Below the pieces are notes generated by a model that was not told where the DNA came from, did no database searches, and was given only the letters and a program-made list of their open reading frames with translations. Positions 51,801 to 61,800 of a stretch of 64,000 bases of DNA are shown here, one piece after another. Source of the stretch: Siphonodentalium dalli. Taxonomy: Eukaryota > Mollusca > Scaphopoda > Gadilida > Siphonodentaliidae. Position 1 is the stretch's first letter, and each line of letters begins with the position of its first letter. The stretch lies in the NCBI GenBank assembly GCA_032622095.1, contig CP136062.1, forward strand, positions 143,858,351 to 143,922,350. Reading direction: 5' to 3'. The translations under genes and the position numbers were made by a program.

Positions 51801-54800
51801 ACAACTTTACTTATAAGTATGTGTAAGTATTCCATATGCTGCATGTATATCAGTCTGACGGTCTGACAGTAACTTATTGTTTCACTATCTGTACGACATG
51901 TACATGTTGCTATCTGTCAATATTAGCGACGAAGCGCAGACCATTAAGAAGCTTATAATCTTTAAGTTCACCACAACCATATCCCAGCAAAACCCGTTTC
52001 ACAACATGGACGGTTGAACAATAGCATTGCCTGTTGCATGTATTGAACGTCGTCATACTGTTTTGGTTTTGATGTGAATAGCCACCATATGACAAGACTT
52101 GATGAAAGACTGTTGATTATTTGTAACATTCGTTGTAAAGTTATAAATAAGTTCTCACCGATTTGATACGTGTAGTGTGAGATCGCCTGAACATGGTCTC
52201 CCACAACGTCATTCGACACCGCGGAGAATCCATGCCATTGGAAAATCACTTTATCACCCGTAGAACTGTATCCCATGCTGGCCGATAGAACCTCCACCAC
52301 ACCGCCAGCCGGGGCATGATCGCTAACAGTAAATCCATTTCCACACGCCTCAAATCCGTCGAAATGTTCTGCATTGGCCTCTCTGCCGTGTGTCGCACTC
52401 GCTATCCTCGCGCATATATAATACTGTCGACCATCAACTAGTCTAAGATTGCTAAAAATCGCCAGACCAGAATTGGATGTTCTCTCTGATATACACCCAG
52501 GTTGTTTAGCGCATGTCATTGTTGGCGTGACTCTTTCCTCGGTAAGATACCAGTGAATTAGCCTATCATCCATATGGAGAATAACTCCACATACGTCTGT
52601 TGTTGACGTGGCATAATCTAGCTCAGCGTCGTGGAGGCTAGTGAGCAGATTACCGACGTATTTGCTGGTTAAGAAATCCCTGACCGTTCTCAGCAGCGAA
52701 TCTTCGCCATTAATTTCATAGAGCCGACGGTAGCTATATTCATTGGTGTGTGTCGTCACGTATACCTCTCTGCAACTGATGAATGTACTCCCGCATGGAC
52801 AAGTAGCTTTAACGCATACATAAAGAGTGACATGTATGTGCTTGTCGATGTTAATACACTGCAAATATATATCATATGTAGATAGAGCATTAAACGAGTG
52901 ACACATTCACTAGAGATCCGGCATTTGTCAGATGTCCTATAGTAAAAAAAACAATGATAATGACTGAATTTGGATTTTAATTTTTTTAGATCTTTGTTGT
53001 AGCTTGGGGAATAGAGCACTGGGTATATATTTAAGCAAATTCCTGACACTTTGAGTTGCCCGAAAAGCACTCATTTCTCTTAACTACTCAATGAGCAGCA
53101 TAAACAATCATAGCAGGTTTACGACAAAGAAGGATACTCGTGAAACGTTTATGAGAAAACTGACCCAATGAATCGTGATATGGCATCTTACTATATTTTT
53201 GTGGTACTGCATTTATAGAAATGTGTTGCTGCATGGTCATGTTTGCAGTGTGGGTATCTTAAGCAGCAGTCGGTCATATTCTACCAAATATGTTAAAGAA
53301 AATCAAGTGACTGGAAATGAACCTTGAATTGGGGATATTCCAATGATGATCATTAGATGTACCAACGAGTAATTAGTGCGTGTTTAAATATGACAGACCA
53401 TGCAACTTCCTAAGGGTATATACTCACGTCAGATATGTTGCTCTGTGATATATCAACTGCCCAAGGTCTGATCAGTTTGCTACCATTGATATCCAGCCCA
53501 ACAGACCACTGGTACACAGAAGGATACTTGTCTATTCTGCTCGAACACAACATATGCTCGTATTGCATGGAAATGTTAGTACAGTCTGATACTGTGTTGT
53601 AAGAGATGACCGCTTTCACAATCTCCATCGAACTAGGCACAGGATCCATCACCAGGAATGGAGCGGAAAATGTCTCTTCAAGAGCGATCGAATTTATATG
53701 CGGAGTTACTGCACTGACATATGTGGTACCTGGTTCTAACCTAGTTTGAAGAACAGAAGTTCTCATCTTTCCGGAACTACGAACTTCCAAATTCAGACTG
53801 AGACAATTCTCTGAGATAATGTATTCTGATTCACACCCGTATGTATATAGATTAACGCTGTATCCAGTTGCAATATCAGATATCTCCGGAAAATCCCAAA
53901 ACACGGTGACTGACTCAGTCGGATGATGGTATCGCAAATTCTTCTGACATGGGTATATGCGTAACTCACTTAGAACTACGTCGCTTGGGATGTGGCTTAT
54001 GTATTCCACAACAACCGTATCTTTTCGAACAACGATAGTGTAAATGGCTTTTCCTTTACTTAGAATAGGTTCCACGGCAGATAGGTCAAATTCCAGTAGT
54101 GGGTTACCATCCACCAAAATGTACTCTTGAAGATAAATTGGAATTACGATTGAATATAATTGTCCTGTGACTACACGCCATGTCGCCGTAGATGTGGCAT
54201 TTTTTATTTCAGTGGATATTGGCAACAAAGGAGAGCACACATCAGATGCCCAAACAGTAGCATTGTTTGCCAACTGAGACGAATCAAGAATCACCACTCC
54301 ATCGGAAGAGGACTCACTAAGATGACTGCCATGTCTAGCCACCACGCTGGCAAAATATCTCCTGTTGTAGGTCAAGGTTGCTGATATAATGCAATGGTCC
54401 GTTACATTCGAAGGTATTTCAATGTATGGAATAACGTCGGCTATTCCTGGTGCTGACCCAATTCCAACAACAGTAGAGACTCCCCGGCGATGTTTAAAAC
54501 CAAGCCATCTGACACATATCTTCCCAGGCACCAGGTGATAGTCGACGTCCTTGTCTGTTGGGGATGCTGGATCAACATCATGCACAATTCCGGGCGATGG
54601 TGGCTTCCAAGACGGCATTGTGAACGAATCCGTTTCAAACACTGTGTGATGACCAGCGATATCGTAAACATGAAATCGGAGTTGGTATCTGAATCCCATT
54701 TCCTTGTCAATCTTTGACAGGCTCGCCAGGCTCAGCTCGATGCAGTGTCTCGTGCCATCAGTAACACAACGACCATCATCCAGTGTCTTTATATTCACTA

Positions 54801-54939
54801 CGTCTGTGACTGGCTGTCCATCTCGTACTGCAGATAGATATACAAGTTTGAGAATGTCATCAATGTTCTGGTATGTGAGATTCGTTGATTTGTAATGTAA
54901 GATTAATAACCTCATAACTGGTATTCGGGCCTCATATGG
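36597..54939 (-). CDS. Large extracellular FN3-like repeat protein, 11 exons (5' end probably incomplete)
   Basis: Join on the minus strand: 54939-53428, 52858-52159, 51549-51433, 47027-46717, 46099-45992, 44950-44794, 43924-43741, 42166-40599, 40097-38670, 38113-37544, 36862-36597. Each intron begins GT and ends AG, and the exon-end phases are 0,1,1,0,0,1,2,1,1,1. From the ATG at 54915 the join is 6897 nt, giving 2298 residues and a TAA stop. The protein is a string of about 15 FN3-like modules. Recurring signatures are linkers (GIVVDTTPPTIG, GVTIDSSPPIAG, PLLVDSTPPHMG, GFIIDNEPPSVG), WxxFxDPES strands and 'YxATVxxxNxAGLC' strands. Many N-x-S/T sites fit a secreted or cell-surface protein. 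The specific function is unknown. There is no signal peptide at the 5' end, no membrane segment, and no AATAAA on this strand within about 600 bp after the stop. The exon chain is strong; the true start is not established. Confidence 0.88.
37544..38113 (-). CDS. Exon 10 of the FN3-like gene
   Basis: The acceptor is TTTTTTTACAG|GACATG and the donor is ACGG|GTGAGT. It is a symmetric phase 1-1 exon of 570 nt. It includes the linkers GLVVSYEPPDVSKTS and VVVETYPPTLTG, and the strands SLIVSWEDISDLSGIDYYQC and RNFARLDNLGMETGHAY. Confidence 0.9.
38670..40097 (-). CDS. Exon 9 of the FN3-like gene (about 475 residues)
   Basis: The acceptor is CTTTCGCAG|CTGATG and the donor is CTTG|GTGAGT. It is a symmetric phase 1-1 exon of 1428 nt. 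It has modules with linkers GFIIDNEPPSVGEVF, FLAIDNTPPEARICL and GPIIVDKTIPLISYN. A segment rich in N-x-S/T sits near the end (FFDNTTSNGT, NETSANKTNES), followed by VLFTCSDDESRIVASY. The segment around QVTHDKLLVSVSVSDSDSS is less FN3-like and may be a diverged module. Confidence 0.9.
40599..42166 (-). CDS. Exon 8 of the FN3-like gene (about 520 residues, with a Cys-rich insert)
   Basis: The acceptor is TTATTTCTAG|GGACCA and the donor is ATCG|GTATGT. It is 1568 nt, phase 2 to 1. It begins RDHVAIHWVGFHDPQSDI and holds several modules without an intron, with linkers FFVVDATSPALILRP, PLLVDSTPPHMGNIVGP and SVVIDTTAPVVRRG. Between modules there is a cysteine-rich stretch, CEVHYCTKECTCAIMGAVC followed by HEVDTPWTC. 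N-glycosylation motifs are common. Confidence 0.9.
42312..42374. repeat. GC-rich inverted repeat inside intron 7
   Basis: 'accgggccgagggtcgataa' (42316) is roughly complemented by 'ttatcggcccgcggcccgg' (about 42350-42369), in an otherwise AT-rich intron. Confidence 0.55.
43230..43550 (+). repeat. Two diverged repeat units in intron 7
   Basis: 'cctctcttttgacagcagtcatgacagcgaa' and 'cctctcttttgaaagcagccatgatggcgaa' begin two ~160-bp units, each ending in 'ccggac(g)gac...gac' stretches as invertebrate dispersed repeats often do. Confidence 0.65.
43741..43924 (-). CDS. Exon 7 of the FN3-like gene
   Basis: The acceptor is CTGTTCCAG|GATATA and the donor is CAAAG|GTACAA. It is 184 nt, phase 1 to 2. 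It encodes YTYKGHFSTGVVYYTTVKCC, NGAGLCTTMTSDGVTIDSS and PPIAGVINMGL. Confidence 0.9.
44225..44755. mobile_element. Foldback element with ~210-bp imperfect arms in intron 6
   Basis: 'tggggaatcacgtggtttcga' (44250) is complemented by 'tcgaaaccgcgtgattcccca' (about 44712-44732). 'attctgaccaaagttg' (44434) is complemented by CAACTTTGGTCAGAAT (about 44508-44523). The centre is short and no coding frame of its own is seen. Confidence 0.7.
44794..44950 (-). CDS. Exon 6 of the FN3-like gene
   Basis: The acceptor is TTGTTACAG|GGCGAC and the donor is GACA|GTAAGT. It is 157 nt, phase 0 to 1. It encodes GDVDYQKNHSAIIVGISGCS and DTHSGIYEYIVCLGKIKGEC, the 'D-x-SGI-x-Y-xxxLG' strands of a module. Confidence 0.9.
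45340..45690 (-). other. Possible decayed coding fragment in intron 5
   Basis: Two overlapping minus frames have protein-like composition: SSSWDKDMGYICDRKEDEEP, then after a frame change AYIPLPTQLHTELTIPKQRH and TFRTDQFEVQLDRLRM. The stretch fits neither the phase nor the module style of the surrounding gene. It could be an old retrosequence or chance. Confidence 0.3.
45992..46099 (-). CDS. Exon 5 of the FN3-like gene
   Basis: A short 108-nt exon (36 codons, phase 0-0) that no long ORF marks. The acceptor is ATTTTCAG|GCAACA and the donor is AGTGAT|GTAAGT. It encodes ATNAAGLCMTRHSDGFRVDG followed by TSPFAGVVLDMDGESD, the classic end-of-module plus linker. It fits directly after 'YYATLT' of exon 4. 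Confidence 0.9.
46717..47027 (-). CDS. Exon 4 of the FN3-like gene
   Basis: The acceptor is CCAATCGCAG|CATATG after a 4.4-kb intron. The join gives VRAYDYFGRWSDVISPGI followed by VVDTTPPTIGSLLVDN, then a strand ITIYWDGVVDTESGVD. The exon ends YYATLT, codon ACG|GTTAGT, phase 0. The length is 311 nt. Confidence 0.9.
47128..47500. repeat. Cluster of small AAACAC/GTGTTT palindromes in intron 3
   Basis: Repeated words such as 'agtgtttataataaaacac', 'ataaacactggcgtttat' and 'aaacgccagtgtttat'. The same word cluster returns at 50045-50275 and 51105-51235 in the same intron. Confidence 0.6.
49320..49395 (+). repeat. Short tandem duplication, ~51 bp
   Basis: GAAACCACGTGACTTTAAAT occurs twice (about 49320 and 49361) followed by similar 'atggattta.aagaaacca' sequence. 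It lies in intron 3. Confidence 0.75.
49499..49662. repeat. Two adjacent related hairpins in intron 3
   Basis: Hairpin 1 (49500-49566) uses CCAATGCATTCTCTTATATA and 'atataagataatacattgg'. Hairpin 2 (about 49592-49660) uses GCCAATGCATTATCTTATAT and 'ataagagaattaatggc'. The two are also inverted relative to each other, so the whole block can fold in several ways. Confidence 0.75.
50045..50275. repeat. Second cluster of AAACAC/GTGTTT palindromes in intron 3
   Basis: Contains 'ataaacactagtgtttattcat', 'ataaacactggtgtttattcat' and several 'attataaaac' repeats. It directly abuts the hairpin-ended repeat that begins at 50271. Confidence 0.65.
50271..51095 (+). mobile_element. Hairpin-ended repeat family, copy 2 (in intron 3, truncated)
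   Basis: It starts AATTACAACTAC and matches 57358 onward (GCGGGCATTTGATT, CATCGCGTAGTGACA). From 50640 it also matches copy 1. It stops near 'caatttcggccaatttattta' without the terminal hairpin, where another palindrome cluster begins. Confidence 0.75.
51433..51549 (-). CDS. Exon 3 of the FN3-like gene
   Basis: The acceptor is ATCAACAG|GATCTC and the donor is AGAG|GTATGT. It is a symmetric phase 1-1 exon of 117 nt. It encodes GSHPGSSDVVNRTF and GLNLHNGRVIYATVR. The split codon with exon 2 gives 'YTYQIGSHPGSSDV', the usual 'IGTxPGxxDV' strand of these modules, which supports the join. Confidence 0.9.
52159..52858 (-). CDS. Exon 2 of the FN3-like gene
   Basis: The acceptor reads TATTTGCAG|TGT at 52859. 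The frame starts in phase 0 with CINIDKHIHVTLYVCVKATC, which completes the module begun at the end of exon 1. The exon carries cysteines (KATCPCGSTFISC, CAKQPGC) and the linker FTVSDHAPAGGVV. It ends ATC G|GTGAGAAC in phase 1 within a 'YTYQIG' strand. The length is 700 nt. Confidence 0.88.
53428..54939 (-). CDS. Exon 1 of the visible gene (FN3-like modules, about 500 residues)
   Basis: The frame is open from an in-frame TAG that also serves as a possible acceptor (AATAG at 54944-54940) to a donor reading GAC|GTGAGTA, ending in phase 0 at 53428. Module linkers seen are MPSWKPPSPGIV and FLVMDPVPSS, and an FN3-like stretch VYQWSVGLDINGS ends the exon. The first ATG is at 54915 (MRLLILHYKS). It is not followed by a convincing signal peptide, so an upstream exon is more likely than a start here. 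The exon is about 1.5 kb without an intron. Confidence 0.85.
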
Positions 54940-55622
54940 CTATTGCAATTAAAATTCATTAATTTGATTCGTTAATAAGCCTGGTACGATACACACAGTT
55001 GATTTTGATTATTTCGTAGCACGCAACAAATTATTATTACCGCAGGGCCATATATCTGTATATGTGTTGAAAATATGCGTGAATTCAACAAATTCAGGTA
55101 AAATTACGAATGATATATCTTCTATTCCATATTTAATGGAACCTAGTACTAGAGTAATGCTTCATTTTAACTTATACGTAGGACTCAGGGTGTAGGAGCT
55201 GAAAACACTCAATTGTGCTACATAACCACGAGTGGTATATGGGCCATGCACTCAGTCAATCAGAGTATACGTCAGCACACGATGCCTTCTGGTTTCTAAT
55301 TCACTTATTGTTCCACTAATAACACATGGTATATGACATAGTACATAATATGAATATAACATACAGTAGTCAATAATATATATATACATATATACAAAGA
55401 TGAATTTTACTGAACTGGCTAAGTGGCGCTGGGTATAAAATTTGATGAATAATTTTAGTGCAGTAGTCTTTTCATTTTTAACAATGAAACAGGATTTACA
55501 CAACATAACGGGAATACTAACTCTTTCCATTGTGTTCTGTACACCCAGCTTCACTGCTTCCTTTGTGTGAGATTACTATATAATCTGTTTGAATGCAAGT
55601 TTTAGAAATATGCAAAGTCGTT
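54940..55622. other. Region upstream of the first visible exon
   Basis: AT-rich, with no promoter motif or further exon that I can support. In-frame stops begin immediately upstream of 54940. Confidence 0.4.
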
Positions 55623-56002
55623 TCATATAGTGAGTAAATCGTGGAATTTCTCTCTAACGGGATATTTCCAATAATATTGTGGGATGTATTTCTCTCTGAG
55701 GTCTTTAATTACGTCACATTCTAAAACAAAATGGATTTCATCCCCTAAAACACCACATACTTTGAAATTGTTTTGTTAGATTTCCATTTGCACATTTCGT
55801 TTGGTAAACTATGATTAGATGTTCGGATTTTTGTCAAATGATCTGACAAATAATCTGGTATGCGAATTAGATATTTACTGAAACTTGGAGAAGGTTTAAT
55901 GGCATCATAAAATTTTCCTCTGCTGGACCCCGAGATACTAAAATGCCATTGTTGAAAGAAATGATAATTCAGATTATATTCTATATGCACGTACAATAGC
56001 AC
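55623..56002 (-). pseudogene. C-terminal fragment of a LINE reverse transcriptase, frameshifted
   Basis: Frame one (55745-56002) contains QQWHFSISGSSRGKFYDAIK, then LTKIRTSNHSLPNEMCKW. A second frame continues GDEIHFVLECDVIKDLREKY and ends PVREKFHDLLTI with a stop at 55623. The order 'RTSNH-LP-E', 'C...DExHF-lxC', 'lR..Yi' is typical of the C-terminal region of invertebrate non-LTR retrotransposon proteins. One frame change and the loss of the upstream domains make it a dead remnant. Confidence 0.8.
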
Positions 56003-56082
56003 ACAAGAAACAGTTGAATAATACAGTGTGGAAGATCATGTGGTCGTTGTGCACGACTGTTATTCTAATCAAGTACGACATG

Positions 56083-56217
56083 GATATGATGATGATGGAC
56101 AATGATGATGAGGATGATGAGGATGATGATGATGATGATGATGAAACTGATGATGATGACAATGTCGAGGACGATGATGACGATGGGGACATCGCTGATG
56201 ATGATGACGATGATGTA
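56083..56217 (+). repeat. Imperfect (GAT)n trinucleotide repeat
   Basis: GATGATGAC-type units read as an Asp/Glu run in one plus frame (56014-56274) and as Ser or Ile runs on the other strand. Without splice sites or a partner domain this is best taken as a microsatellite. Confidence 0.85.
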
Positions 56218-57177
56218 AGTGACCCCATTGTATATATGTATATATCCATGTTCTGCATTAATTTGCAGCTTTGACAATTAAAGCATAGCATAGCATACCG
56301 CACTGCAACATGTTGCAACCCAGCCTTTTCTTCTGGATTATAAGCTCAATATGAACCTATTTGGAAATCGATATAGGTTCAACATGAACGCATTTCAAAA
56401 CTAAATAAGTCCATTTATGTCACTATGTGAGCAATAGGTTCTACATAAGCCTATAAATTTGTATCACTGTGTACCGCGTCGTTCAACGGAGTAACAGATA
56501 TACATTCACTGTAGGCTTATTTCATAATCAACCATAAAGTCGCCGACGATGGTATATCCCGCCTATACTATAATACTACTCAATTTTCTTTGTACGCTTA
56601 TATGTGACCAAACGGGTGAACATCCAAATGAAAATAGTTATACATCGTAATTTAGCGTATACATTAGGTCAATCGTACTTCCGGGTAGTCTTGATGGCCG
56701 GGGAATCTTGATTGGCATCTATACTATATATAGTACAAGCTACCAACATCCAAGAGAAGATAGTTATACCTTGTCGAGAGGGGAACGGGAACATTTTTAC
56801 TGAATATAACCAATATATGTATTGGTGCTGGGTGAGCGCTGCGGCTGTGATACTACATTGTATATGGAGCAGCGTATCGAATTCATAATGTTAATTTCAT
56901 TCATAAGATGTCACCGTGTCGATTTCAACGAAAATAGACGAACAGCGTCATCGTGTAACTTTCCTCGGTGACCGAATTCGACTGAATCTGGATGAATGTA
57001 TGTATCTTCTGCTTTTTTCATAATTATGTGTTTCCGTTCGATTCCAGAAAATAGTATATTTATGGATTATCAGATGCACATACTATATAGTCTGATAACA
57101 ATTAATTCCACATGTTATTTCGTTTCTAACAGTACAGTACAGTGCTGTACATTGAAGGCCTACCGTCGTACAGTAGA

Positions 57178-57227
57178 TCGGTAAATTCGTGATGTGAATC
57201 TTATTATATTTCACATCACGAATTCCG
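57178..57227. repeat. Short hairpin, ATTCGTGATGTGAA arms
   Basis: ATTCGTGATGTGAA pairs with TTCACATCACGAAT around an 11-nt loop. Confidence 0.8.
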
Positions 57228-57357
57228 ATAAGTTTTTACCACAAAAGTGGTCGCTCAAATACAAAAAAGCAGCGTTGTATTAGATCATAATTGGTGACGT
57301 CACAAAATCATATATAGTCTATATATACGACCCAAAGCCGCCGCCTTTGGTTCGTTA

Positions 57358-58340
57358 TAATTACAACTACATTCGTTTATATTGAAATGCGGGCATTTGA
57401 TTGGTCGAGAGGCAAGCGGGCAACTTGATATATCGGTGTATAGATGTTGCAGTGGACGAGTGACATCGCGTAGTGACAATTTAAGAAAAATGGGTCTATA
57501 ACCGTCACCCCACATGACTCCACCGGATGACGCGAAATCGATTCCATTAGAATCTCAGTGAAAAAAACAACTCGGAAACTCAATGCTAGAAACATTTGAA
57601 AAAGTAGTTGATGACCATATTTCATGTTTCTTACGGATACTATTCTATACTTTTGTCATAGCAATTCAGCCGTATTCATGTTTTGTAATGCCAGACTGAA
57701 CGCTCAAAATTCGTGCCGCGTTTTTAATTTGCCCACAGATAATTTGATTGGTAATAACTAACATGTGTTACCCGATTACAACCCTATTGAGATTTTTTCT
57801 GCTTCATACCAATAGTAATGACATGGCATTTGTCACGAGAAGAATAGATGTGACCAGGGCATTTGTTTACAAATTACATCGGGATTGGAGTTATTAACTT
57901 TACGGGTGGTCACTAACCAGTCGCTTAGGACTCGAATCTGTCTGTGTTGATAATTTTTGAGACCTTATTTGAGTCACTTTAAATGTAAATCGTAGCAAAA
58001 CGAGTATTTTTTCATCCTGGATAATTTATAGCTGAACATTGAAGTTGAGGTGTAGCTATTTTCTGAAAGTTTGCTAGGTCGTTGCCAAATCCTGTTGTGG
58101 CAATATATTTTCTAAGATGGATTAATAGTAGATAGTTGAACAAGTTTAATCGTAATTATAACCATCAATGATTATCAATTTTTAGATTGGTCTATATGAG
58201 CGTATAGATGTTTCAGTGGGCAAATAACATACTTAGTATAATTTCGATTCACGGATTTATACAGTATGTAGTACACCCACTGATACATATATAGCTGATA
58301 TATCTATCGAAAAACAACGTTGATGCCATATCTGTTTAGC
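57358..58340 (+). mobile_element. Hairpin-ended repeat family, copy 3 (most complete)
   Basis: It runs from AATTACAACTACATTCG through the shared body (57755-58100) to a diverged terminal hairpin (about 58170-58337). It preserves the uninterrupted site CCTGTTGTGGCAAT (58091) where copy 1 carries the hAT-like MITE. The length is about 980 bp and there is no coding frame. Confidence 0.75.
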
Positions 58341-58359
58341 CTGGGCTCAAAATTTAACT

Positions 58360-58560
58360 TGCAACGCCAAAAATGACAATCAAATGGTCGTACTTCTGAT
58401 AAAAATGTATGACCGGGCCTATATATTGCGAAATCGTTTCAGAAACTTCTCTTGTGAACTCACATACCAATTGTGTTCCAAATCCGTTGATAATTGTTCG
58501 AAATACATCCCAGACAACTTTGCCTGGGTGCTGAACACAAATACAATTACAACTAGAGGT
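58360..58560 (+). repeat. Dispersed 'gtaaaaatgtatgaccgg' repeat
   Basis: It shares GAACTCACATACCAA and 'ttgataattgttcgaaat' with 62280-62660 and 63120-63300. It belongs to a family of low-conservation repeats common in this part of the window. Confidence 0.6.
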
Positions 58561-58609
58561 CAGATTCCATGGAATCAGATATACTTCCATGGTATTCCAT
58601 CCCATCCCA

Positions 58610-58870
58610 TCCCGACCTGACCTTGGTCTTCAAAATGGTCAATCGAAGGTCAAATCGGGTAAAACAGACGGATTTCCACGAAATTTGATACCTAGGGCTA
58701 CTTTTGTCCGGGGAGTCTTTTGGGCGGATCAAGTCGTGACCCCGACCTGACATTGACCTTCGAAATGGTCAGTTCAAGGTCAAATCGGGTAAAACGAACG
58801 GATTTCGTCGAAATTTGATACCAAGGAAAACTTTTGTCCGGGGAGTGTTTTGGACAGGTCAAATCGTGAC
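58610..58870 (-). repeat. Two units of the ~130-bp repeat, inverted relative to 9945-10400
   Basis: 'cgacctgaccttg' at 58613 and 'cgacctgacattg' at 58743 begin two units with GGTCAAATCGGGTAAAAC, GAAATTTGATACC and TTTTGTCCGGGGAGT. Confidence 0.75.
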
Positions 58871-61800
58871 AATAGGTTACTTTTATAGTAAAGCGGACAT
58901 ATAGTATATCGGTGAGCATATTCATGCATTTGCCTTGCTTCTTGATAAGTCCGTTTGAATTTGCGTCTTGAAGAGAGGGTTTGAATTTGAGTAATATATA
59001 TCACCCGTTATCTACCAGGGTTAAACCGTCCAATCTAAATCATTAAAAAGTGTACTAATCTTGCGTTTAGATACTACTTATCACATCCAGTCGTCGAAAA
59101 GTTTTTATCTCAATATCAGATTTTCGGAGTAATTTTCCCCATGTGATCTTCGGTGGAATTTGCCAAATCTGAACCCACCCGACACAAACACTCCCTTGAG
59201 CAGGTTGCGTTTATAGTAGAGCGGTCAAATTTTGAAGGCATACCGACAGTATACCGACTTACATGCTCCTACATTAGCCCGTTTGGATTTGGGGCTAAAA
59301 ACTCGGCTAGTGAGTAAACCGTTCCATCTGAAAATTAGAAAAACGCCCTCTGGATGCGTACCGTACTACATGTATGTGGATATACGATAAAACCTTTATC
59401 ACAGTTACTGCCATAAATTAAAGTACCAAAAAGAAGGTTTTAATTTATAAACCTGTATCCTAATATAAAGACTCGAGTTATAAAATAATTACCAAATGGC
59501 CGACAAACATATCTCAAATAAAAGCACTAAACACAAATACATAGTCATATATACACGTATTTAGACGGATAATGCTATTGAAAAGTGTCACAAATTTACC
59601 GAAATTACATATATCGGGATGGATGAACCTGACTTATTCGAATGTAGTTTAGGTAGAGTTACACGTTATAATTATGTTCTCCTTGTGGTATGCATATACG
59701 ACAGTCCATTTCTGGGCCTGAAGCTGAATAAAGTTTTTACACTTGAGGTAGTCTGTCCATGGTGACTGGTGAGCAACGGCTCTACAATCTAAATTTATAT
59801 TTTTACGAATATTTTGATCACCAAAATGGGACATAGGCGAATGTATTTTATTTGAAGTTCTATCATGCTCGCGAACGTTCTAGAAAGATCACAAAAACGT
59901 CGCTATACATGTGTATCAGGCGTCAAGAATTAAATATAATTCAGAAACATATTCATTGAGGATAAACAATTAATGCTGTGAATGCACGATATGTCGATAC
60001 AAACGTTTATACCAATTGTACGGATTATCTATTATCGCGAACCTTTTCACTGCTCGTATGAGTTTGTATAAATTTTGGGTTCAAAGTGACTTAGTCGGAC
60101 AGGTGCGTAACACCCTGTACCATCAGAAGTAGGCCAGCCATGACGAAGGCAATTCTATTTTAAAGAGCGCGGATTTGGGATAACTGCATTGTGTGAGAAC
60201 GTAATTGATTCGCGTACATCTATATGCATTTCAGTATGTTGCTTTCCCGAGTAATGGTGCCTTTTCTGTGCACATATATAGCACCAAAGTGAACATACGC
60301 CTTCTCACCAGCAAAATGATAAATAGCCGATGTGTTGAAATGGTAGTATACCATAAACATATATAGCATGTCGAGCTTGTAAACTAGACGGATATTCTTG
60401 TGAATATACGGGTATGAATGCGCGTATTTTACCATTTAATATGTTATTGCAAGTCTTCGCAGTCATGCATAAGTTCATAATACCAAGTTAACAATCGTTA
60501 TTCACACACAAACATATATATGTCGTATGTCGTTCAACGTAATTATGGTACGTTGAACGATCACCCATTTCGCTGTTGCGAAATGGCGTATGATGACATT
60601 AAACTCTCTTTGCTCGCGGGCCTATATCGCGATTTCCCCAACAGTTTAAGGTGTTTTATTTCACTAATAGATATGGTAGCATTCTGGGAATGATATATAC
60701 ATGGCAGCTTATATCTACACATTCCATATACAATTCGCTTAATTTTGGTGTGATTCATATTCTTGAATACACGCAGGTGGTGAATTAGTCGGCGCTTTAA
60801 GACATGTTTGTGTATATTTTCCGATTAGCGGACGTACGTACGACGTCGTTGTCGGACTCTTCCTAAGTTATAACACTTTGCATTACGTCTCGTCCAATTA
60901 ATGCGAAATACGCAATCAACGATCTTAACAAACCGGCAATAAAGTCATACATTTTCACTCGTGCCATATACAGATGATAAAGAGACAGTTTTTAATTGGT
61001 CAGATCTAAATTCAACAAACGTATGCTATATACCAGATGGGAATTTAATACCAAACCTTAGATAGTTACGTTCGGAAATTATGATACCAAAATTAGCGAC
61101 TTAGGGGCGGCAAGGTTGGGGTGTCGGACGGGACACGCTGACTCCCATTCATTTAATTTGAATATATCTTATATTAAAATGGTTTACGGGCGCGTGAACG
61201 GATATAAAATAGTTTCAATTCAATTGAGAACTGCAAGCGAAAGTCCGCGCATCAGACGGATTGTGCTTTCTGAAAACGTGGTCCATGCGGAGAAGTGTTA
61301 TAACATTATACGACGGACACCACAGTTCTGTTAATTCTCAAGTGTCAAAGTCGAGAATTTTTTTTGTAAAAAATGGGCGTTTTAAAAAAAGTGAAAACAA
61401 AACGAACTACTATTCTAAAACTAATGAATTTAGAGCGTTTCAAAATATGTAAATTTTAAGCCGCATCGTGATAAAACTGCAGAATTACGGCCAATTGACA
61501 AGACAGACAGCCGACATTGTTTTGAGTGATTACCCATTAGCCAATATAACAATTAACGCAGTGTGCCGAACAGGAATGGCTGTTGAAATATATCATCAGT
61601 GGTCATTGGTGTAAAAATATATGTCCAACCCTGTCAAATTTTCTTCCTTGGACTAAGCTGACAACGCTCAATACGACTACAAAAACCAAATGCAGTTATC
61701 TGGAATAATACAGGAGGACAACAGAGTACAATAAAATAGAGGTTTGCCAACTATGGGCGGTAACTCTTCATGGAAAGCGCGGACACAAGTTTTTATGCCC

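Noticed and set aside
54915..54915. ATG at 54915 as the true start of the FN3-like protein
   Set aside because: No signal peptide, the open frame continues upstream to an acceptor-like AG, and the exon starts within module-like sequence. Kept only as the numbering origin.
56014..56274. Acidic protein frame with long Asp/Glu runs
   Set aside because: Direct translation of a GAT microsatellite; every frame of the repeat is open and no flanking coding signal exists.
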